This document shows positions 1 to 8,819 of a stretch of DNA of 45,549 nt, one piece after another. The position numbers and the translations under genes were made by a program. Where the stretch lies: positions 1 through 45,549 of the forward strand of contig JBDSLU010000327.1 of NCBI GenBank assembly GCA_039916225.1. Reading direction: 5' to 3'. Position 1 is the stretch's first letter. Every line of letters begins with the position of its first letter. The DNA comes from JBDSLU01 sp039916225 (GTDB lineage Bacteria; Acidobacteriota; Vicinamibacteria; Vicinamibacterales; Vicinamibacteraceae). The notes beneath the pieces were generated by a model, which worked only from the letters and a program-made list of their open reading frames with translations, searched no databases and had not been told where the DNA came from.

Positions 1-529
1 CGAGCGTCACACGATGGACATGGCTCACAGGCGCGTACATCGTCGAGGCTACCTCGACGCCCAGCCGGTAGTGGCTCTCGTCACCGTGCATCAGCGCGCA
101 GACGACTGCCTGACGAGCCGAGATGCCGCCGTAGAAGTCGCGAAACGCCGCCTCGGTCGGCTCCCAGTTGAAGACGGACGGATGGCATGGGTGGGCGATG
201 ACGCAACCGATGTCGTCACGCAGCGGCAGCTGCCCGTCGAGGGGCGCCGCTGGGTCGAGGGTCATCAGGAGCGTCCCTGGCCGCATCCGCGGGATGACGC
301 TGGCCGCGATCTCGCCGATGAGCACGTCCGGAACGGCGAGGACGACCACGTCGGCCGCCGGGACTGCGCGTTCTTCGGGGACCACCTGCACTCCGCGAGC
401 GCTGAGGTTCTCGAGCCCGTGCAAAGACACCTCGACGTAGTCGACGACATAGGTGGACTTCAGGAAGTTGTCGGTCACGCGGCAGCCCATCTTGCCGCCG
501 GCGCCTACCAAGGCTATGTGTGTGGACAT
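1..529 (-). CDS. apnO: NAD-binding 6PGDH-like dehydrogenase, probable D-apionate oxidoisomerase (3' end beyond window)
   Basis: About 176 codons are visible before the left edge cuts the gene. The N-terminus reads MSTHIALVGAGGKMGCRV, a Rossmann nucleotide-binding loop (GAGGKMG, about residues 9-15). It is followed by a beta-alpha fold with VVVLAVPD and an HPCHP motif near residue 117. That is the pattern of the 6-phosphogluconate-dehydrogenase/ketol-acid-reductoisomerase-like family that includes D-apionate oxidoisomerase (D-apionate to 3-oxo-isoapionate). The start at 529 has a GAGAGG ribosome site 6 nt upstream; an in-frame ATG at 547 is less likely. It is the last visible gene of an operon with an apiosidase-like GH140 enzyme 18 bp upstream and an ApsD-like dehydrogenase at the operon head. 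Fold: seen. Exact substrate: inferred from context. Confidence 0.6.
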   Translation of the reverse strand, partial: MSTHIALVGAGGKMGCRVTDNFLKSTYVVDYVEVSLHGLENLSARGVQVVPEERAVPAADVVVLAVPDVLIGEIAASVIPRMRPGTLLMTLDPAAPLDGQLPLRDDIGCVIAHPCHPSVFNWEPTEAAFRDFYGGISARQAVVCALMHGDESHYRLGVEVASTMYAPVSHVHRVTL

Positions 530-547
530 GTCGCGCCTCTCAGCCAT

Positions 548-2008
548 TCACGGTCGTCGAGCCGCAGGAACGGGATACTTCCTCGCCTCGTCGTCCAGCA
601 CCAGCACCCAGTCGAGCATCTCGCCGTTCGAGGGGGGGATGAACCTGCGTTCGCCCGTGTTGGCGAACGTCCCGATCGTCGCGGCGGCGCCGGTGCGCGG
701 ATCGAACCACCAAGCCTTGACTCGAGCGGCCGCGATCTTGCCCATGCGGACGGAGAAGGGTCGGCCCATCGGGGCGTACACCATGGCGAAGGTGCCGGCC
801 TCGTCCCGGGTCGCGGCGAAGCGGTATCGGCCGGCACCAGGCACGCTCGTCGGTACCGTGTCGGTCACGATGATGTCGGGGTCCGGCACCCGCGAGAGGA
901 ACGGCCGTGACTCCAGGAGCGTGCGGGCGTGCTGCATCTGCGCGGCGCCCGGCTGGTCGATCGCCTCGTGCCAGGGCATGAGCGGGTTGTTGATCGGCTT
1001 GCGCTGCGGCGTCCACATCTGCCAGACGGAATGGTGGCCATAGGTGTGGCCGAACGCGCCGTTGAACAGGTCCCAGTAGAGAGGTCTGCGCACATCGCTC
1101 GCAATCGAGTGTCCCATCTGCTTGGCGTCGAACGAGACCGGATGGTCCTCGTAGATCGGTTCGCCGTCGACGACCGGCTTGACTGGCGTCCGGTCGTAGT
1201 CGGGCCGCGTCTGGTCGTAGCGACCGGTGAACTCGGCGACATGGCCGTTCTGCCGCATGTTGAAGTCGAGCCATGGCTCGTCATGGAACCAGGTCGACGA
1301 CCCATTGCCGCCTGATGGATGGAACGTGATGAGGTGCGCACCACCATCGCCGGCACGGAGCCCGCGGGCCATCGCCCGGTTGATGTCCTTGTGCGTGTCG
1401 CTCTCGATGGAGCGGTCGCCGCCGATGATCCAGACGATTCCAGCGTCTTTGTAGCGGCGCCCCAGCCACTGACCATACGCTTCCGCCGTCGCCGGGGTGA
1501 AGATCTCGGGTCCGGCCCCGCGCCGCTGGTGCCACTTGTCGCCCCACGTCGGCAGAAACCCGACGTACATGCCGAGCGTGTTGGCCCGTTTGACGATCCA
1601 GTCCACGTGGGCGAAGTAGTCCTCGTTCGGCTGCGTGGGATCGTTGTTCCTGAGCGGGGTGTGACCGTACGGATTGGGGTCGTTGAGGCCGTCGAGTTCG
1701 GCGAGGGCCACGGCCTGGATCACCGTGAAGCGGCGCTCGGCCCTGTTCTTCAGATAGCGCTCGGCATCCTCGCGGTTGAGGCGGTGGAACAGCTCCCACG
1801 CGGTGTCTCCCAGCCAGAAGAACGGCTTCCCGTCTGCGGTGACGAGGTAGCGACGATTGTCGGACACCTCGAGGCGGGACACGGGCTGCTGGGCGTGGAC
1901 GGTCGCCGCGGCCGCCAGCGCCGCCAACGCACAGATTGCGGAGATCAATCGACTCGACATGCCCCGAGACGCTATGGCCCCGAGGCCGGCCCGCGCTAGG
2001 AGAGTCAC
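548..2008 (-). CDS. Secreted GH140-type apiosidase-like glycoside hydrolase
   Basis: 486 aa. It resembles the apiosidase-like catalytic domain formerly called DUF4038 (GH140), followed by the small C-terminal domain formerly annotated as collagen-binding. Visible motifs are FFWLGDTAWELFHRL (residues 63-77), GMYVGFLPTWGDKWH (146-160), IVWIIGGDRS with D198, and VVDGEPIYE with E283. D198 and E283 are the candidate catalytic acids. The C-terminal domain (about 375-475) contains KAWWFDPRTG. GH140 enzymes release D-apiose from rhamnogalacturonan-II. A signal peptide starts at Met17 (ATG at 1960) and ends near AQQP, so the protein is exported. The GTG at 2008 overlaps the AraC stop as GTGA, matching the overlap style of this operon; the ATG at 1960 gives the cleaner signal peptide. 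Confidence 0.82.
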   Translation of the reverse strand: MTLLARAGLGAIASRGMSSRLISAICALAALAAAATVHAQQPVSRLEVSDNRRYLVTADGKPFFWLGDTAWELFHRLNREDAERYLKNRAERRFTVIQAVALAELDGLNDPNPYGHTPLRNNDPTQPNEDYFAHVDWIVKRANTLGMYVGFLPTWGDKWHQRRGAGPEIFTPATAEAYGQWLGRRYKDAGIVWIIGGDRSIESDTHKDINRAMARGLRAGDGGAHLITFHPSGGNGSSTWFHDEPWLDFNMRQNGHVAEFTGRYDQTRPDYDRTPVKPVVDGEPIYEDHPVSFDAKQMGHSIASDVRRPLYWDLFNGAFGHTYGHHSVWQMWTPQRKPINNPLMPWHEAIDQPGAAQMQHARTLLESRPFLSRVPDPDIIVTDTVPTSVPGAGRYRFAATRDEAGTFAMVYAPMGRPFSVRMGKIAAARVKAWWFDPRTGAAATIGTFANTGERRFIPPSNGEMLDWVLVLDDEARKYPVPAARRP

Positions 2009-3018
2009 GTCAGAACCTGGGAGGATTTTGACCCGTGGCTACCGAGCCGGAAGGCCTTCGGCGTTCGGCCGAAGGCGCGTTTGAACATCTTGTCGAAGTA
2101 ACTCTGATCCGAGAAGCCGACGCAGCAGGCGATGTCGGCGATGGTGCGGTCCGTGTCGCGCAGCAGGCGCGTGCCGTTGGCCAGCCGGACATGGGTCACG
2201 TAGGCGACCAGGGTCATGCCGGAGACTTTCTTGAACGTCTTCATGAACTGCGGCTGACTCATGCCGACCATGTGGGCCGCGTGCGCGACCGTCAGGCGTT
2301 CGGCGTAGTGCTCGCGCACGTGATCGAACACCGCCTTCAGGCGCAGCGCGCGTTGCTGCTGGCGGATGAAGTCGAAGTGCTGCTGCTCGGACGCGGGGAA
2401 CCGATGACCGAGCTCGAACAGCAGCTGCAGCAGGAACGCCTTGCAGCCGGCCCGATACAACGGCGTATCGGCCGAGGCAAACCGGCATTCCACGAGCCGG
2501 CGCACCGACTGGCAGGCGTCTGGTTCCTTGGGCAGCGGCAGCACGCGCGGGCGCCGCTCACTGCTCGAATAAAAAGGCGCCAGGAACGTGTAGTCGTAGG
2601 ATGGTGACCCCAGACTGTAGACGAACTCCGGCCTGAACGAGACGACGATGGCCCTGGTGTCGAAGCCAGGGAAGTCGACGACGTGATGAAGCGTCCGGTT
2701 CTCGACGACGAGGAGATCGCCAGGATCCAGCTCGATCGTACGATCGCCCATGCGGAAGAGGGTCCTGCCTTCGAGCGGCACGAACAGCTCGAGCCGCTCG
2801 TGCCAGGTCGGCCCACGGGTGTGGCGCAGCGACGAGTAGTGAAACAGCTTGATCGACAGGGCGAACTCGCCGTCGAGGGGCACCTGGTAGTGGCCCCGTG
2901 CATCGAGCTGGGCCGCGATGTCGTGCGGCTCGAAGGCAAGTGTGCTGCAGGCCGTCACCAGCTCTGCCCACGCGGCTGCGGGCGATGACGGCTGCGGAAG
3001 AGGCACCAGTCTGGTCAC
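2005..3018 (-). CDS. AraC-family transcriptional regulator (cupin sensor + HTH)
   Basis: 337 aa, GTG start. Residues about 30-170 form a cupin-like ligand-binding domain (ELFVPLEGRTLFRMGDRTIELDPGD lies within it, described here as a jelly-roll strand pattern). Residues about 230-330 hold the two helix-turn-helix motifs of AraC/XylS proteins, with LTVAHAAHMVGMSQPQFMKTF as the first recognition unit and the hallmark IADIACCVGFSDQSYFDKMF segment plus FGRTPKAFR at the end. It lies inside the putative apiose operon, 7 bp after a permease gene and overlapping the hydrolase start by 4 bp. A local sugar-responsive activator is the natural reading. The inducer is unknown; apiose or an apiosylated fragment is an inference. 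Confidence 0.9.
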   Translation of the reverse strand: MTRLVPLPQPSSPAAAWAELVTACSTLAFEPHDIAAQLDARGHYQVPLDGEFALSIKLFHYSSLRHTRGPTWHERLELFVPLEGRTLFRMGDRTIELDPGDLLVVENRTLHHVVDFPGFDTRAIVVSFRPEFVYSLGSPSYDYTFLAPFYSSSERRPRVLPLPKEPDACQSVRRLVECRFASADTPLYRAGCKAFLLQLLFELGHRFPASEQQHFDFIRQQQRALRLKAVFDHVREHYAERLTVAHAAHMVGMSQPQFMKTFKKVSGMTLVAYVTHVRLANGTRLLRDTDRTIADIACCVGFSDQSYFDKMFKRAFGRTPKAFRLGSHGSKSSQVLT

Positions 3019-3025
3019 GATGTGC

Positions 3026-4054
3026 TCATCCCGCCGACGGCCTCGTATAGAGCGTGTCGATGAGGACCACGGCGAAAATCACCACCGCCGTGATGAGGGG
3101 ATACAGGTAGGGATTGGCCTGCAGGGTGACCAGCGCGCTGAAGATGGTCGTGATCAGGCCCGCGCCAACGACCGTGCCTGGCAGCACCTGCCCACGTCCG
3201 CCGTACAGGCTGGCGCCGCCGAGTACGGCGGCGGTGATCGCCTCGAATTCGTAGAGCTCGCCGAAGCGCGGCGACACGCTGCCGAGCCGGGAAAGGGCCA
3301 GGAGTCCGCCGAGACCCGCACAGGCGCCGCTGACGGCATAGACCGCTGCGGTGAGGCGGCGTGTGTTCACGCCGGCCTTTCGTGCCGCGTCGGCGTTCGA
3401 GCCGAGCGCGTAGAGCTGGCGCCCGAACGGCGTGCACGACAGCCCGAACTGGCCGGCGACCGCCACGAGAGCTGCCACCCAGACCACCGCGGGAATCCCC
3501 AGCCACGCGGCGGCACCGAAGGCCAGGAAGTCCTCCGGCAAGTTCATCGCGCGCGTCTCGGTGATCCAGCGGCCAACACCACGGCCGATGTACAGGGTCG
3601 CCAGCGTCGCGACGAACGGGATCAGCCCGAGCCTAGTGACGAGCACCGCGTTGACCAGCCCGCCGGTAAGCCCGACGACGACCATGACTGCCGCGGCAGC
3701 CGCAAATGGTGCGCCGGACAGCGCGAGATGACCGGCCAGGCCGGCCCCGACGAACATCAGGGCGCCCACGGACAGATCGATGCCGCCGGTCAACATGACG
3801 AACGTCATGCCCACCGCGACGACCACGGTTGGAGCTGCCTGACTGGCGATCTGAGCGGCATTCTCCGTGGTGGCGAACCGTCCTGCATGCCAATCCACGC
3901 CGAGCACGAGCGCCGCGAAGGCGAACAGAGGAAGGGAGCGGAGAAGCTGTCTGGCACGGCGACGTCGGCGGTCGACGAGGCTCGGCTGGAATCGGCGGTC
4001 GCCGTGCCCGCTCGGGGCGGACAGGTCGCGGCCCGCCAGGGAAGGACCGCTCAT
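3026..4054 (-). CDS. Sugar ABC transporter permease (RbsC family), second permease of operon
   Basis: 342 aa integral membrane protein of the ribose/xylose/autoinducer-2 permease type (BPD_transp_2). Many hydrophobic segments follow a short Arg-rich cytoplasmic N-terminus. Family signatures are MTFVMLTGGIDLSVGALM, LGLIPFVATLATLYIGRG and the coupling-helix region ALGSNADAARKAGV. The ATG at 4054 overlaps the TGA of the ATPase gene as ATGA, so the two are probably translationally coupled. It pairs with the permease at 5574-6551 to form the heterodimeric channel for the sugar delivered by the lipoprotein encoded at 6548-7588. Substrate is not visible in the permease; the neighbourhood points to D-apiose. 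Confidence 0.93.
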   Translation of the reverse strand: MSGPSLAGRDLSAPSGHGDRRFQPSLVDRRRRRARQLLRSLPLFAFAALVLGVDWHAGRFATTENAAQIASQAAPTVVVAVGMTFVMLTGGIDLSVGALMFVGAGLAGHLALSGAPFAAAAAVMVVVGLTGGLVNAVLVTRLGLIPFVATLATLYIGRGVGRWITETRAMNLPEDFLAFGAAAWLGIPAVVWVAALVAVAGQFGLSCTPFGRQLYALGSNADAARKAGVNTRRLTAAVYAVSGACAGLGGLLALSRLGSVSPRFGELYEFEAITAAVLGGASLYGGRGQVLPGTVVGAGLITTIFSALVTLQANPYLYPLITAVVIFAVVLIDTLYTRPSAG

Positions 4055-5577
4055 GCGACGCTCGCCGGAAGAGCGGCCCGCAGCATCTGCTCACGGTCGA
4101 AGGCGGTCGACGGGAACTCGCCGTTCAGCTCGCCATGCCGCATGACGAGGATCCGGTCGCTGATGCCCATCAGCTCGTCGAGATCCGACGACAGGACGAG
4201 GAGCCCGGTGCCGGCGTCGGCCAGTCGATGCAGCAGCTGATAGATCTCGGCTCGAGCGCCGACATCGATCCCGCGCGTCGGCTCGTCGAGCAGCAGCATC
4301 CTGGGACGCGTCAGGAGCCATTTTCCGAGGACCACCTTCTGCTGGTTGCCACCGCTGAGCCGCCCCACGGGGGCGGCCAGATCCACGTGTTCGGCCAGGC
4401 CTACTGCACTGCCGATCCGACGCGCGGCCCTCTTGATCGTGGCGCCGGTCAGCACGCCCACCAGGGACCGTGGCAGTCGCCGCAGGCTGGCGAGCGCGAG
4501 GTTCTCGGCAATCGGCGCTTCGAGGCACAGCCCGTCCAGGCGGCGATCCTCGGTCACGAAGGCAAGGCCCGACGCGATGCGCCCGGGCGGGGCGCCGACC
4601 AGAGCCCTGCCGTCCAGCAGCACGACCCCTGCGCTGGGCTTGTCGAGCCCGAAGATCAGGCGCGCCAGCTCGGAACGACCCGCACCCATCAGGCCGAACA
4701 CGCCGACAATCTCCCCAACGCCAACGGTCAGTGTCGTCGGACCAACCCGCGTCCCCCGGCACAAGCCGCGCACGCGGAGCAGCGGCTCTCGGACGGCGGC
4801 CTGCCTCGGCGCCGGGTAGAACTGCCCGACCTCGCGGCCGACCATGTGACGCACCAGCCCGCGGACCGAGAACCCGCCGGCGTCTCCCTCGGCGACCACG
4901 GTGCCATCCCGGAGCACGGCGATCCGGTCACATTCGCGCAGCACGTCGCCAAGTTCGTGTGAGATGTAGACGATCGACAAGCCGTCGTGCCGCAGCTCCC
5001 TGATGAGATCGTGGAGGCGTTGCCGCTCCAGCGCGCCAAGTGACGTGGTCGGTTCGTCCAGAATCAGGACACGAGCGTCGTGCGTCAGGGCGCGGGCGAT
5101 CTCCACGAGCTGTCGCTCCCCGGACGTGAGCTGCTCGACCGGCGTGTCTGGTCCACGTCGGAGTCCGACGCGCGACAACTGTTCGGACGCGAGCCGCCTG
5201 CTGGCCGTGCGATCGATCCACACGCCGAGTCGCCGTGGGAACCGGACGAGATGCAGGTTCTCGGCAATAGTCAGGTTGGCGAAGAGCGTCAGTTCCTGGT
5301 GAACGAAAGCCATGCCCGCCTTCCGGGCGTCGCTGGCGCCACGGGGTCGGTAGACGGCGCCGTCGACGTGGATCGAGCCGGCATCCGGGCGCAAGTGACC
5401 GCCCAGGATGTTCATCATTGTCGATTTGCCGGCGCCGTTCTCGCCGACGAGACCGAGCACGCTCGCGGGCGCAAGCGTGAGGCTCACTCCGCGCAGGACG
5501 GGCACCCCGGCAAAGCCCTTGTGAACGGCCTCGACGCGGACGCGTGGCGCGGCGACGGCGGGGGACTGGGCCGTCAT
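4051..5577 (-). CDS. Sugar ABC transporter ATP-binding protein (RbsA-type, two NBDs)
   Basis: 508 aa, two fused nucleotide-binding domains. NBD1 has Walker A GENGAGKST, signature LTSGERQLVEIARAL and Walker B VLILDEPTTSL. NBD2 has the degenerate P-loop GLMGAGRSE normal for RbsA/XylG, signature LSGGNQQKVVLGKWL and Walker B MLLLDEPTRGID. Length matches the family (about 500 aa). The start ATG at 5577 overlaps the TGA of the upstream permease (ATGA). A longer open frame runs on to 6486, but that part is a frame shadow of the permease gene. The protein energises uptake by the two permeases on either side. Confidence 0.94.
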   Translation of the reverse strand: MTAQSPAVAAPRVRVEAVHKGFAGVPVLRGVSLTLAPASVLGLVGENGAGKSTMMNILGGHLRPDAGSIHVDGAVYRPRGASDARKAGMAFVHQELTLFANLTIAENLHLVRFPRRLGVWIDRTASRRLASEQLSRVGLRRGPDTPVEQLTSGERQLVEIARALTHDARVLILDEPTTSLGALERQRLHDLIRELRHDGLSIVYISHELGDVLRECDRIAVLRDGTVVAEGDAGGFSVRGLVRHMVGREVGQFYPAPRQAAVREPLLRVRGLCRGTRVGPTTLTVGVGEIVGVFGLMGAGRSELARLIFGLDKPSAGVVLLDGRALVGAPPGRIASGLAFVTEDRRLDGLCLEAPIAENLALASLRRLPRSLVGVLTGATIKRAARRIGSAVGLAEHVDLAAPVGRLSGGNQQKVVLGKWLLTRPRMLLLDEPTRGIDVGARAEIYQLLHRLADAGTGLLVLSSDLDELMGISDRILVMRHGELNGEFPSTAFDREQMLRAALPASVA

Positions 5578-6551
5578 GCACGCAGCGGGCGTATCGCCCG
5601 GTCCACAATGGCCGCTACGAGGATCAGTCCGCCCTTGACGATCGTCACGGCGAAGTCTGAGACGTTCAGCAGTGTCAGCGCGTTGCTGAGCATGCCCAGG
5701 AAGAGCACCCCGAGCGCCGCCCCCCACACCTGCCCGCGGCCCCCCGACAGGCTGGTGCCACCGATCACTGTCGCGCCGATGACGTCGAGCAGCAGCGTCC
5801 GGCCGTGCGCCGGCGATGCGGTTTCGAGACTCCCAGTCAGGAGGACCGCCGCCAGCGCTGCGAACGTCCCACTCAGCACGTAGGCCGCAGCGGTCACCGC
5901 AACCACCGGCACACCGGACGTCCGGGCGGCGCGAGCGTTGTAGCCGACGGCCCTCAGCATCCGTCCGAAAGCGGTTCCGCCGAGCAGGACCTCGGCGGCC
6001 AGCGCGCTGACCCCGGCAATCAGGCCCGCCGCCAGGGGCGTGCCGCCGAGCGCGACGAACGCTCGCGGCAGGTTGAACAGGGTTTCCGTATCCGCTGCGA
6101 GCCGGACGAGAAGCACGGCGAGGCCGCCGCTGAACATGCCCACCGTCAACGTCACCATGAACGCCGGCATGCGCAGCGCTCCGATGCAGACGCCATTCAC
6201 GGCCCCGGCAAGCGCGCCCGTGAGCACCATCAGCACGGGCCCGGCTGCCGGCGGCAGGCCGCCGGCTCCTGGCTGGACGTCGTGGCTCATGACAAGGCCG
6301 CCGGCGACGCTGGCCAGCCCCACCACGGCTGTGGCGGACAAGTCGATGCCGCCCGAGACGAGAACGAACGTCTGCCCGCTGACGAGAAGCAGCAGCGGCA
6401 ACGCCGCGATGAGGACGGCTTCGATGTTGGTCCCCGTCGCGAAGCCTGGCACCGTGAGGGCGAACGCGGCGAAGGCCGCGACACATAACGGGGCGACGGA
6501 CCCGCCCGCGCCGACGCGGGGCCAGGGCAAAGCGCTGGCGACGCTGGTCAC
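5574..6551 (-). CDS. Sugar ABC transporter permease (RbsC family), first permease of operon
   Basis: 325 aa from a GTG at 6551 that overlaps the TGA of the binding-protein gene as GTGA. A GTG at 6587 would extend it inside the upstream gene and is less likely. About ten hydrophobic segments. Family motifs are SGQTFVLVSGGIDLSATAVV, ALRMPAFMVTLTVGMFSGG, AVGYNARAARTSGV (coupling region) and GGTSLSGGRGQVWGA. It differs enough from the permease at 3026-4054 that the two must be distinct subunits of a heterodimer, not a recent duplication. Confidence 0.92.
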   Translation of the reverse strand: MTSVASALPWPRVGAGGSVAPLCVAAFAAFALTVPGFATGTNIEAVLIAALPLLLLVSGQTFVLVSGGIDLSATAVVGLASVAGGLVMSHDVQPGAGGLPPAAGPVLMVLTGALAGAVNGVCIGALRMPAFMVTLTVGMFSGGLAVLLVRLAADTETLFNLPRAFVALGGTPLAAGLIAGVSALAAEVLLGGTAFGRMLRAVGYNARAARTSGVPVVAVTAAAYVLSGTFAALAAVLLTGSLETASPAHGRTLLLDVIGATVIGGTSLSGGRGQVWGAALGVLFLGMLSNALTLLNVSDFAVTIVKGGLILVAAIVDRAIRPLRA

Positions 6552-7588
6552 GGTCGGTGGCTCTGCCGCGCCATCACGGCGCCCCACATGCGATCGGCGA
6601 ACATCGGCATGTTCTGCTGGGTGATGGCAAATCCCGGGTCGTCCACCCGCGCCGGAGCTGAGGTCCCCCGTTTCGCTTGCTCGAGGACGGTGATCGCCTG
6701 CCGTGCCTCCCAGAACACGTCTTGCACACCGGTTGCATCGAGGTAGCCGTCCACCATCATGGTGTAGGCCGTCGGATCGCCATCGAAGCCCGCCAGGAGG
6801 ACATGGCCGGCCTCATCGACTTTCTTCCACCGGCCCATCGCGCTCAGCACCGACTTGATGCTCGGCAGCATGAAATCGGACGAGGTGAAGACGAGATCGA
6901 TGTCGGGATGCGCCTGCATCGCGCTCTGAAAGCCGGCCAGGGCGCGCTCCTGGTTCCATTCGGTGGGCACCCGCGCGACCACGTCGATGGCGCCGCCGGC
7001 ATCCCTGACAGCGGCTTCGAATCCGTCTCGCCGTCCGATGGCATTGATGTCGCTGAGGTCACCGAGCAGGATCGCAGCCTTCGCCTTGCGCCCCGACTGC
7101 TTGACCCGCTCGGCGAGGTAGGCCACCGTCTGACGGGTGATGGCGGCGTTGTCGGGGGCGATGGTCGTGTGCGGCGCGTCGGTACGGTCTGCCGGCCGGT
7201 TGAGAAGGACGACCGGCACCTTCGCGGCGTTGGCGGCCCGGATCATCGGGATGACGGTCTTGCCGTCCTTCGGCACCAGGATGATGCCGTCCACCCCGCG
7301 CCCGAGGAAGGTGCGCACCTGCTCGAACTGCTTGCTCGGATCGCCATCGGCAACGGCTTGCAGCATGGTGATCCCACGCTTGGTGGATTCCTGGCGCAGG
7401 GTGTCCAGCGCCGCGACCCAGAATTCGGTCTGCAGCGTCTCGAACGCCACGCCAATCTTCAGGGGCTGGGCTGCGCTGCCGGAGCGTTCCCCACGCTCGC
7501 CCGACACGCAGCCGAGCGCCGCCAGGCCTGCCGCGACCATCGCGAACCACACTCCGCCGCGGGCGGGCCGCACCTTGGACCATGACAT
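6548..7588 (-). CDS. Periplasmic sugar-binding lipoprotein (Peripla_BP_4)
   Basis: 346 aa. The signal sequence ends in the lipobox LAALGC (Cys27), so this is a lipid-anchored solute-binding protein. Mature sequence follows the ribose-binding type I fold: KIGVAFETLQTEFWVAALDT, GVDGIILVPKDGKTVIPMI, VPVVLLNRPADR, LLGDLSDINAIGRRDGF and VLLAGFDGDPTAYTMMVDGY. The start ATG at 7588 has GAGG about 8 nt upstream. It is second in the operon, 12 bp after the ApsD-like gene, and is followed with GTGA overlap by the first permease. D-apiose-binding proteins of known apiose pathways belong to this kind of transporter; the ligand here is inferred. Confidence 0.93.
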   Translation of the reverse strand: MSWSKVRPARGGVWFAMVAAGLAALGCVSGERGERSGSAAQPLKIGVAFETLQTEFWVAALDTLRQESTKRGITMLQAVADGDPSKQFEQVRTFLGRGVDGIILVPKDGKTVIPMIRAANAAKVPVVLLNRPADRTDAPHTTIAPDNAAITRQTVAYLAERVKQSGRKAKAAILLGDLSDINAIGRRDGFEAAVRDAGGAIDVVARVPTEWNQERALAGFQSAMQAHPDIDLVFTSSDFMLPSIKSVLSAMGRWKKVDEAGHVLLAGFDGDPTAYTMMVDGYLDATGVQDVFWEARQAITVLEQAKRGTSAPARVDDPGFAITQQNMPMFADRMWGAVMARQSHRP

Positions 7589-7600
7589 CGCGAATCCTCG

Positions 7601-8638
7601 TCAGAACCTGATGGCCCGCCCGGTGCGGGCGCTGTCGTAGGCGGCGAACACCAGCCGCAACGTCTTCAGATTGTCCTCGCCGGTGGTCTGGCCACCGCGG
7701 CCCCGCAAGCCGCCGAGCAGGTCAGCACAGCAGGGGACGATGCTGGCGTGGGCCACGTCGTAGCGAGGGTCGGCCCACGCATAGCGCGGCGGGGCGTGCC
7801 GGGTCACCCGGGTTCCCTTCTGCGTCGTGACCCGGATGACGTAGTCGCCCGACAGCTCGATCGACCCGCGACTCCCCTCGATGAACCCGAGCGTCTGCGG
7901 AAAGACTTCGCGCGTCGACGGTTCGAGCGGCGTCCGGTTGTAGCCAAGCTCCACGCTCACATGGGTCTCGGCCGAGCCCATGGTCAGCAGGACCGTCGCC
8001 AGACTCTCGCCCGTGACCGTGGGCGCCAGCGGGCGTGCCGTCCGACAATACAGGGACCGCGCCTCACCGAACAGCACCCGGCAGACATCGAGCACGTGCG
8101 TTCCCAGGTCGGACAAGATGAACCGTTCGAGCCCCCGCAACGCCGGCTGGTTGGCGTACACGTCGAAGCCCGAGACCATCGACAGGCGAGCGCGCAGCGG
8201 CCGGCCGATGACCGACGTGGCCAGCAGCCGGCGCAGATGGACGAAGGGCGCCTGCCACCGCCAGTTCTCGTGGACGAAGAACGGCGTCCGTGTCCGGCGG
8301 AACGCGCCGACCATGTCGACCGCCTCGCGGTACGACTCGGCCAGCGGCTTCTGGCAGATGCAGGCGATGCGCGCGCGCGCGCACAGCAGGGACAGCGGCT
8401 TGTGACCACCCACCTCGGTCACGATGTCGACGAAGTCAGGACGAATCTCTTCGAGCAGTTGCGCGGGGTCCTCGAACACCGCCGGAATGGCAAAGGTCTG
8501 CGCCAGGGCCTCGGCCTTCTTCCGGGTGCGGTTGTAGATCGCCACGCACTCGACGCCGCCCACCTCTCGCCATCCGGACAGCTGGTAGGGCGCCCAGAAT
8601 CCGGCGCCGAAGACGGCGAAACGAAGCGGTGCACTCAT
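7601..8638 (-). CDS. apsD: Gfo/Idh/MocA oxidoreductase, probable D-apiose dehydrogenase
   Basis: 345 aa. The N-terminal Rossmann loop is FAVFGAGFWAPYQLSGW (7-23). The catalytic-lysine motif of the family is QKP with K97. HENWRW occupies about 123-128. The catalytic-type Asp/His pair sits in SDLGTHVLDV (D177, H181). The whole string of GAGFWAPYQL, VAIYNRT, FVDIVTEV, CQKP, HENWRWQ and SIVPC matches my recollection of characterised D-apiose dehydrogenase ApsD, which oxidises D-apiose to apionolactone with NAD+. The link to a GH140 apiosidase-like gene and a sugar ABC importer supports that. It is the first gene of the operon. The alternative is a dehydrogenase for another sugar within Gfo/Idh/MocA. 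Confidence 0.78.
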   Translation of the reverse strand: MSAPLRFAVFGAGFWAPYQLSGWREVGGVECVAIYNRTRKKAEALAQTFAIPAVFEDPAQLLEEIRPDFVDIVTEVGGHKPLSLLCARARIACICQKPLAESYREAVDMVGAFRRTRTPFFVHENWRWQAPFVHLRRLLATSVIGRPLRARLSMVSGFDVYANQPALRGLERFILSDLGTHVLDVCRVLFGEARSLYCRTARPLAPTVTGESLATVLLTMGSAETHVSVELGYNRTPLEPSTREVFPQTLGFIEGSRGSIELSGDYVIRVTTQKGTRVTRHAPPRYAWADPRYDVAHASIVPCCADLLGGLRGRGGQTTGEDNLKTLRLVFAAYDSARTGRAIRF

Positions 8639-8819
8639 CGCGATGACAACGGAATACTACGCGGCGGCACGGGCGCCTTGAAGGAACCGATTCGATCCTA
8701 GGAGAGAATTCACCCGCGACGTGACTGCCTTACGCACAACATCCACGCCGGTCGTGCCCTGAGCCCGCCAACTGTAGCGATCCTGCCAACGGTGGAGAGG
8801 ATTGTCCTACCCCGTCAGG
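8639..8819 (-). promoter_or_regulatory. Upstream region of the apiose-type operon
   Basis: This 181-bp stretch has no credible gene and must hold the operon promoter. On the minus strand, TTCAAG and TAGTAT are separated by 17 bp just before the ATG at 8638, a weak sigma70-like candidate that would leave a very short leader. No obvious ribosome site precedes that ATG and no clean AraC half-site pair could be picked out by eye. Confidence 0.3.

Noticed and set aside
2918..4962. Plus-strand frames of 440 and 377 codons across the ABC genes
   Set aside because: Antisense shadows of the permease and ATPase genes, which have clear motifs on the minus strand.
5578..6486. N-terminal extension of the sugar ATPase frame
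   Set aside because: Overlaps the permease gene in another frame with Arg-rich nonsense composition; the ATG at 5577 with ATGA overlap is the natural start.
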